32,209 nucleotides of DNA, taken from positions 1-32,209 of the forward strand of contig JAJYLI010000008.1 in NCBI GenBank assembly GCA_021787855.1, read 5' to 3'. The notes below the pieces were generated by a model. That model was not told where the DNA came from and made no database searches. It saw nothing but the letters and a program-made list of their open reading frames with translations. A program made the position numbers and the translations under genes. This document shows, piece after piece, positions 30,649 through 32,209 of this stretch. How positions within the stretch are numbered: position 1 is the stretch's first letter; each line of letters opens with the position of its first letter. Origin of the DNA: a bacterium (GTDB taxonomy: Bacteria > Gemmatimonadota > Gemmatimonadetes > Gemmatimonadales > JACORV01).

Positions 30649-31883
30649 GGACGAGGCTCGACCGCCCGCTCACCGCGGTGACCCTGGCCCTCACCGCCTA
30701 CGGTATCGCCGTCCTGTACTCGGCCGGCCAGACCGATGTGCCGACGTCGGCCGCGAACCTGTGGGAGCATCAGCTCGTGTGGCTCGCCCTGGGGCTCGTG
30801 GGCGCCGGGCTGATGATGCGGCTGTCGCCGCGGCTGCTGGAGTGGGCCGCGCCCGGCGCCTACGCCGTGGGGATCGTGGTGCTGCTCGTGACCCTGGCGT
30901 TCGGGACGGGGGCCGGGACGGCCGCGTCCCACCACTCCTGGCTCACCGTGGGGCACGTGCGGCTGGGGCAGCCGACCGAGTTCGTGAAGGTGATCGTGGT
31001 GATGATGCTGGCCCGCCACCTGGCGTCCCGGCGCGCGCCCCCGTCCACGCTCCGGGAGTTGCTCGTCCCCTGCGCGATCGCCGCCGTGCCCGCGGGGCTC
31101 GTCGCCATGCAGCCCGACCTGGGCAGCTCCCTGGTCTTCGGTGGCATCCTGTTCGCGATGCTGTTCTGGGCGGGGGTGCGGGTGCCGCTGCTGGTGCTGC
31201 TGGCCTCGCCTCTGGCGTCGCTGATGCTGGCCTTCTCCCCCTGGACCTGGGGGGGCTGGGTTCTGGTGCTGGTGATCCTGCTGGTGGTGTGGCGGCCGTT
31301 CGTGTGGGAAGCGGTCGCGGTCGCGGGCGCGAACCTCGTGACCGGCGTGGTCGCGCTGCCCCTGTGGCACCGGCTGGCCGCCTACCAGCAGCACCGGTTC
31401 CTGTCGTTCCTCAACCCGGAGCTGGATCCCAGGGCGGCCGGCTGGCACATCATCCAGTCCAAGATCGCCATCGGCAGCGGGGGCTGGCTGGGCAAGGGCT
31501 TCACGATGGGCTCGCAGAAGCGGCTGGCCTTCCTCCCCACCCAGCAGACGGATTTCATCTTCTCCGTGGTGGGAGAGGAGCTGGGGTTTGTCGGCGTGAT
31601 GCTGGCCCTGACCTTGTTCTTCGCCCTTCTGGTGATCCTCATCCGCATCGCCCGGAAGAGCCCCGACGCCTTCGGGAGCCTGATGGCGCTCGGGATCGCC
31701 GGCATGCTCTTCACGCACATCGTCGAGAACGTCGGGATGACGGCCAACGTGATGCCCATCGCGGGGATCCCGCTGCCGTTCTTCAGCTATGGGGGATCGT
31801 TCCTCGTCGCCTGCTACCTGGCCATCGGGATTTCGATGCGGGTAGCGAGGGAGGGGGGAGACCTTCTCTATCACGAAGCCTGA
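30645..31883 (+). CDS. rodA: Rod shape-determining SEDS protein RodA
   Basis: FVKVIVVMMLARHL, MQPDLGSSLVFGGILFAMLFWAGV, KGFTMGSQKRLAFLPTQQTDFIFSVVGEELGFVG, MPIAGIPLPFFSYGGS. Confidence 0.95.
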   Translation: MRTRLDRPLTAVTLALTAYGIAVLYSAGQTDVPTSAANLWEHQLVWLALGLVGAGLMMRLSPRLLEWAAPGAYAVGIVVLLVTLAFGTGAGTAASHHSWLTVGHVRLGQPTEFVKVIVVMMLARHLASRRAPPSTLRELLVPCAIAAVPAGLVAMQPDLGSSLVFGGILFAMLFWAGVRVPLLVLLASPLASLMLAFSPWTWGGWVLVLVILLVVWRPFVWEAVAVAGANLVTGVVALPLWHRLAAYQQHRFLSFLNPELDPRAAGWHIIQSKIAIGSGGWLGKGFTMGSQKRLAFLPTQQTDFIFSVVGEELGFVGVMLALTLFFALLVILIRIARKSPDAFGSLMALGIAGMLFTHIVENVGMTANVMPIAGIPLPFFSYGGSFLVACYLAIGISMRVAREGGDLLYHEA

Positions 31884-31960
31884 CAACGGGTTGCCGGTCG
31901 CGCCCGAGTTGAGGGGAACGGACCGTCGGCGTCCAAGTCACATTTTGACAACGAGTTGCG
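31881..31960. repeat. Two copies of TGACAACGRGTTGCS with internal CAAC-N2-GTTG dyad
   Basis: TGACAACGGGTTGCC at 31881-31895 and TGACAACGAGTTGCG at 31946-31960. Confidence 0.7.
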
Positions 31961-32060
31961 CGCCAGGTCTGGCGTCAGGCCGGTCGCCTGCCCAAATTCA
32001 GCCGTCCCGGGGTGGGCCTCCGGCGGCCTCCCAAACTCCACACCTCTAATCCCAAACTAC

Positions 32061-32209
32061 ATGGCCTGGTTTCGTAAGGATCGCCGACCACGTGCGCCCC
32101 AGCGAGAGCGGCTGGAAATCCCGGCCGATGTCTGGGACAAGTGTGAGGAATGCGGCCATGTGGACGCCCGGGACAAGTTCGAGCGCAACTCCGGCGTGTG
32201 CCCGGCCTG
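32061..32209 (+). CDS. accD: Acetyl-CoA carboxylase carboxyltransferase subunit beta (5' partial)
   Basis: MAWFRKDRRPRAPQRERLEIPADVWDKCEECGHVDARDKFERNSGVCPA: AccD zinc-finger N-terminus, truncated by window end. Confidence 0.85.
   Translation, partial: MAWFRKDRRPRAPQRERLEIPADVWDKCEECGHVDARDKFERNSGVCPA

Overview
High-GC bacterial chromosomal window, probably Gemmatimonadota-like by overall gene content (inference only; not tested phylogenetically). Almost all of it is housekeeping. Main blocks: a TrmA/RlmD-type rRNA uracil methyltransferase and a biotin-carrier protein; a long translation/isoprenoid/envelope operon (rplM-rpsI-rpsB-tsf-pyrH-frr-uppS-cdsA-dxr-rseP); a reverse-strand Ser/Thr kinase divergent from rpsO-pnp-M16 peptidase-polysaccharide deacetylase; a reverse-strand aminotransferase, a Spy/LTXXQ-like protein and an M28 peptidase; a forward GH27 alpha-galactosidase, mscL, Tat amidase and ettA; a reverse-strand ferredoxin plus geranylgeranyl-reductase-family flavoprotein; the rod-shape operon mreBCD-mrdA-rodA; and the 5' end of accD. 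I found no CRISPR array, prophage, transposon, tRNA/rRNA or obvious defense or biosynthetic cluster. The most unusual signal is compositional: the degenerate palindrome RTCGAY is almost absent (one site seen by eye), and all 22 Ile-Asp dipeptides avoid ATC. This suggests restriction/methylation-driven avoidance or m5C-deamination loss. Secondary signals: a shared element just downstream of three predicted promoters, a 15-G tract inside rseP, an apparent rpsB-tsf attenuator, and CAAC-N2/3-GTTG palindromes flanking the mre operon. I cannot support a claim of a wholly new gene system here.
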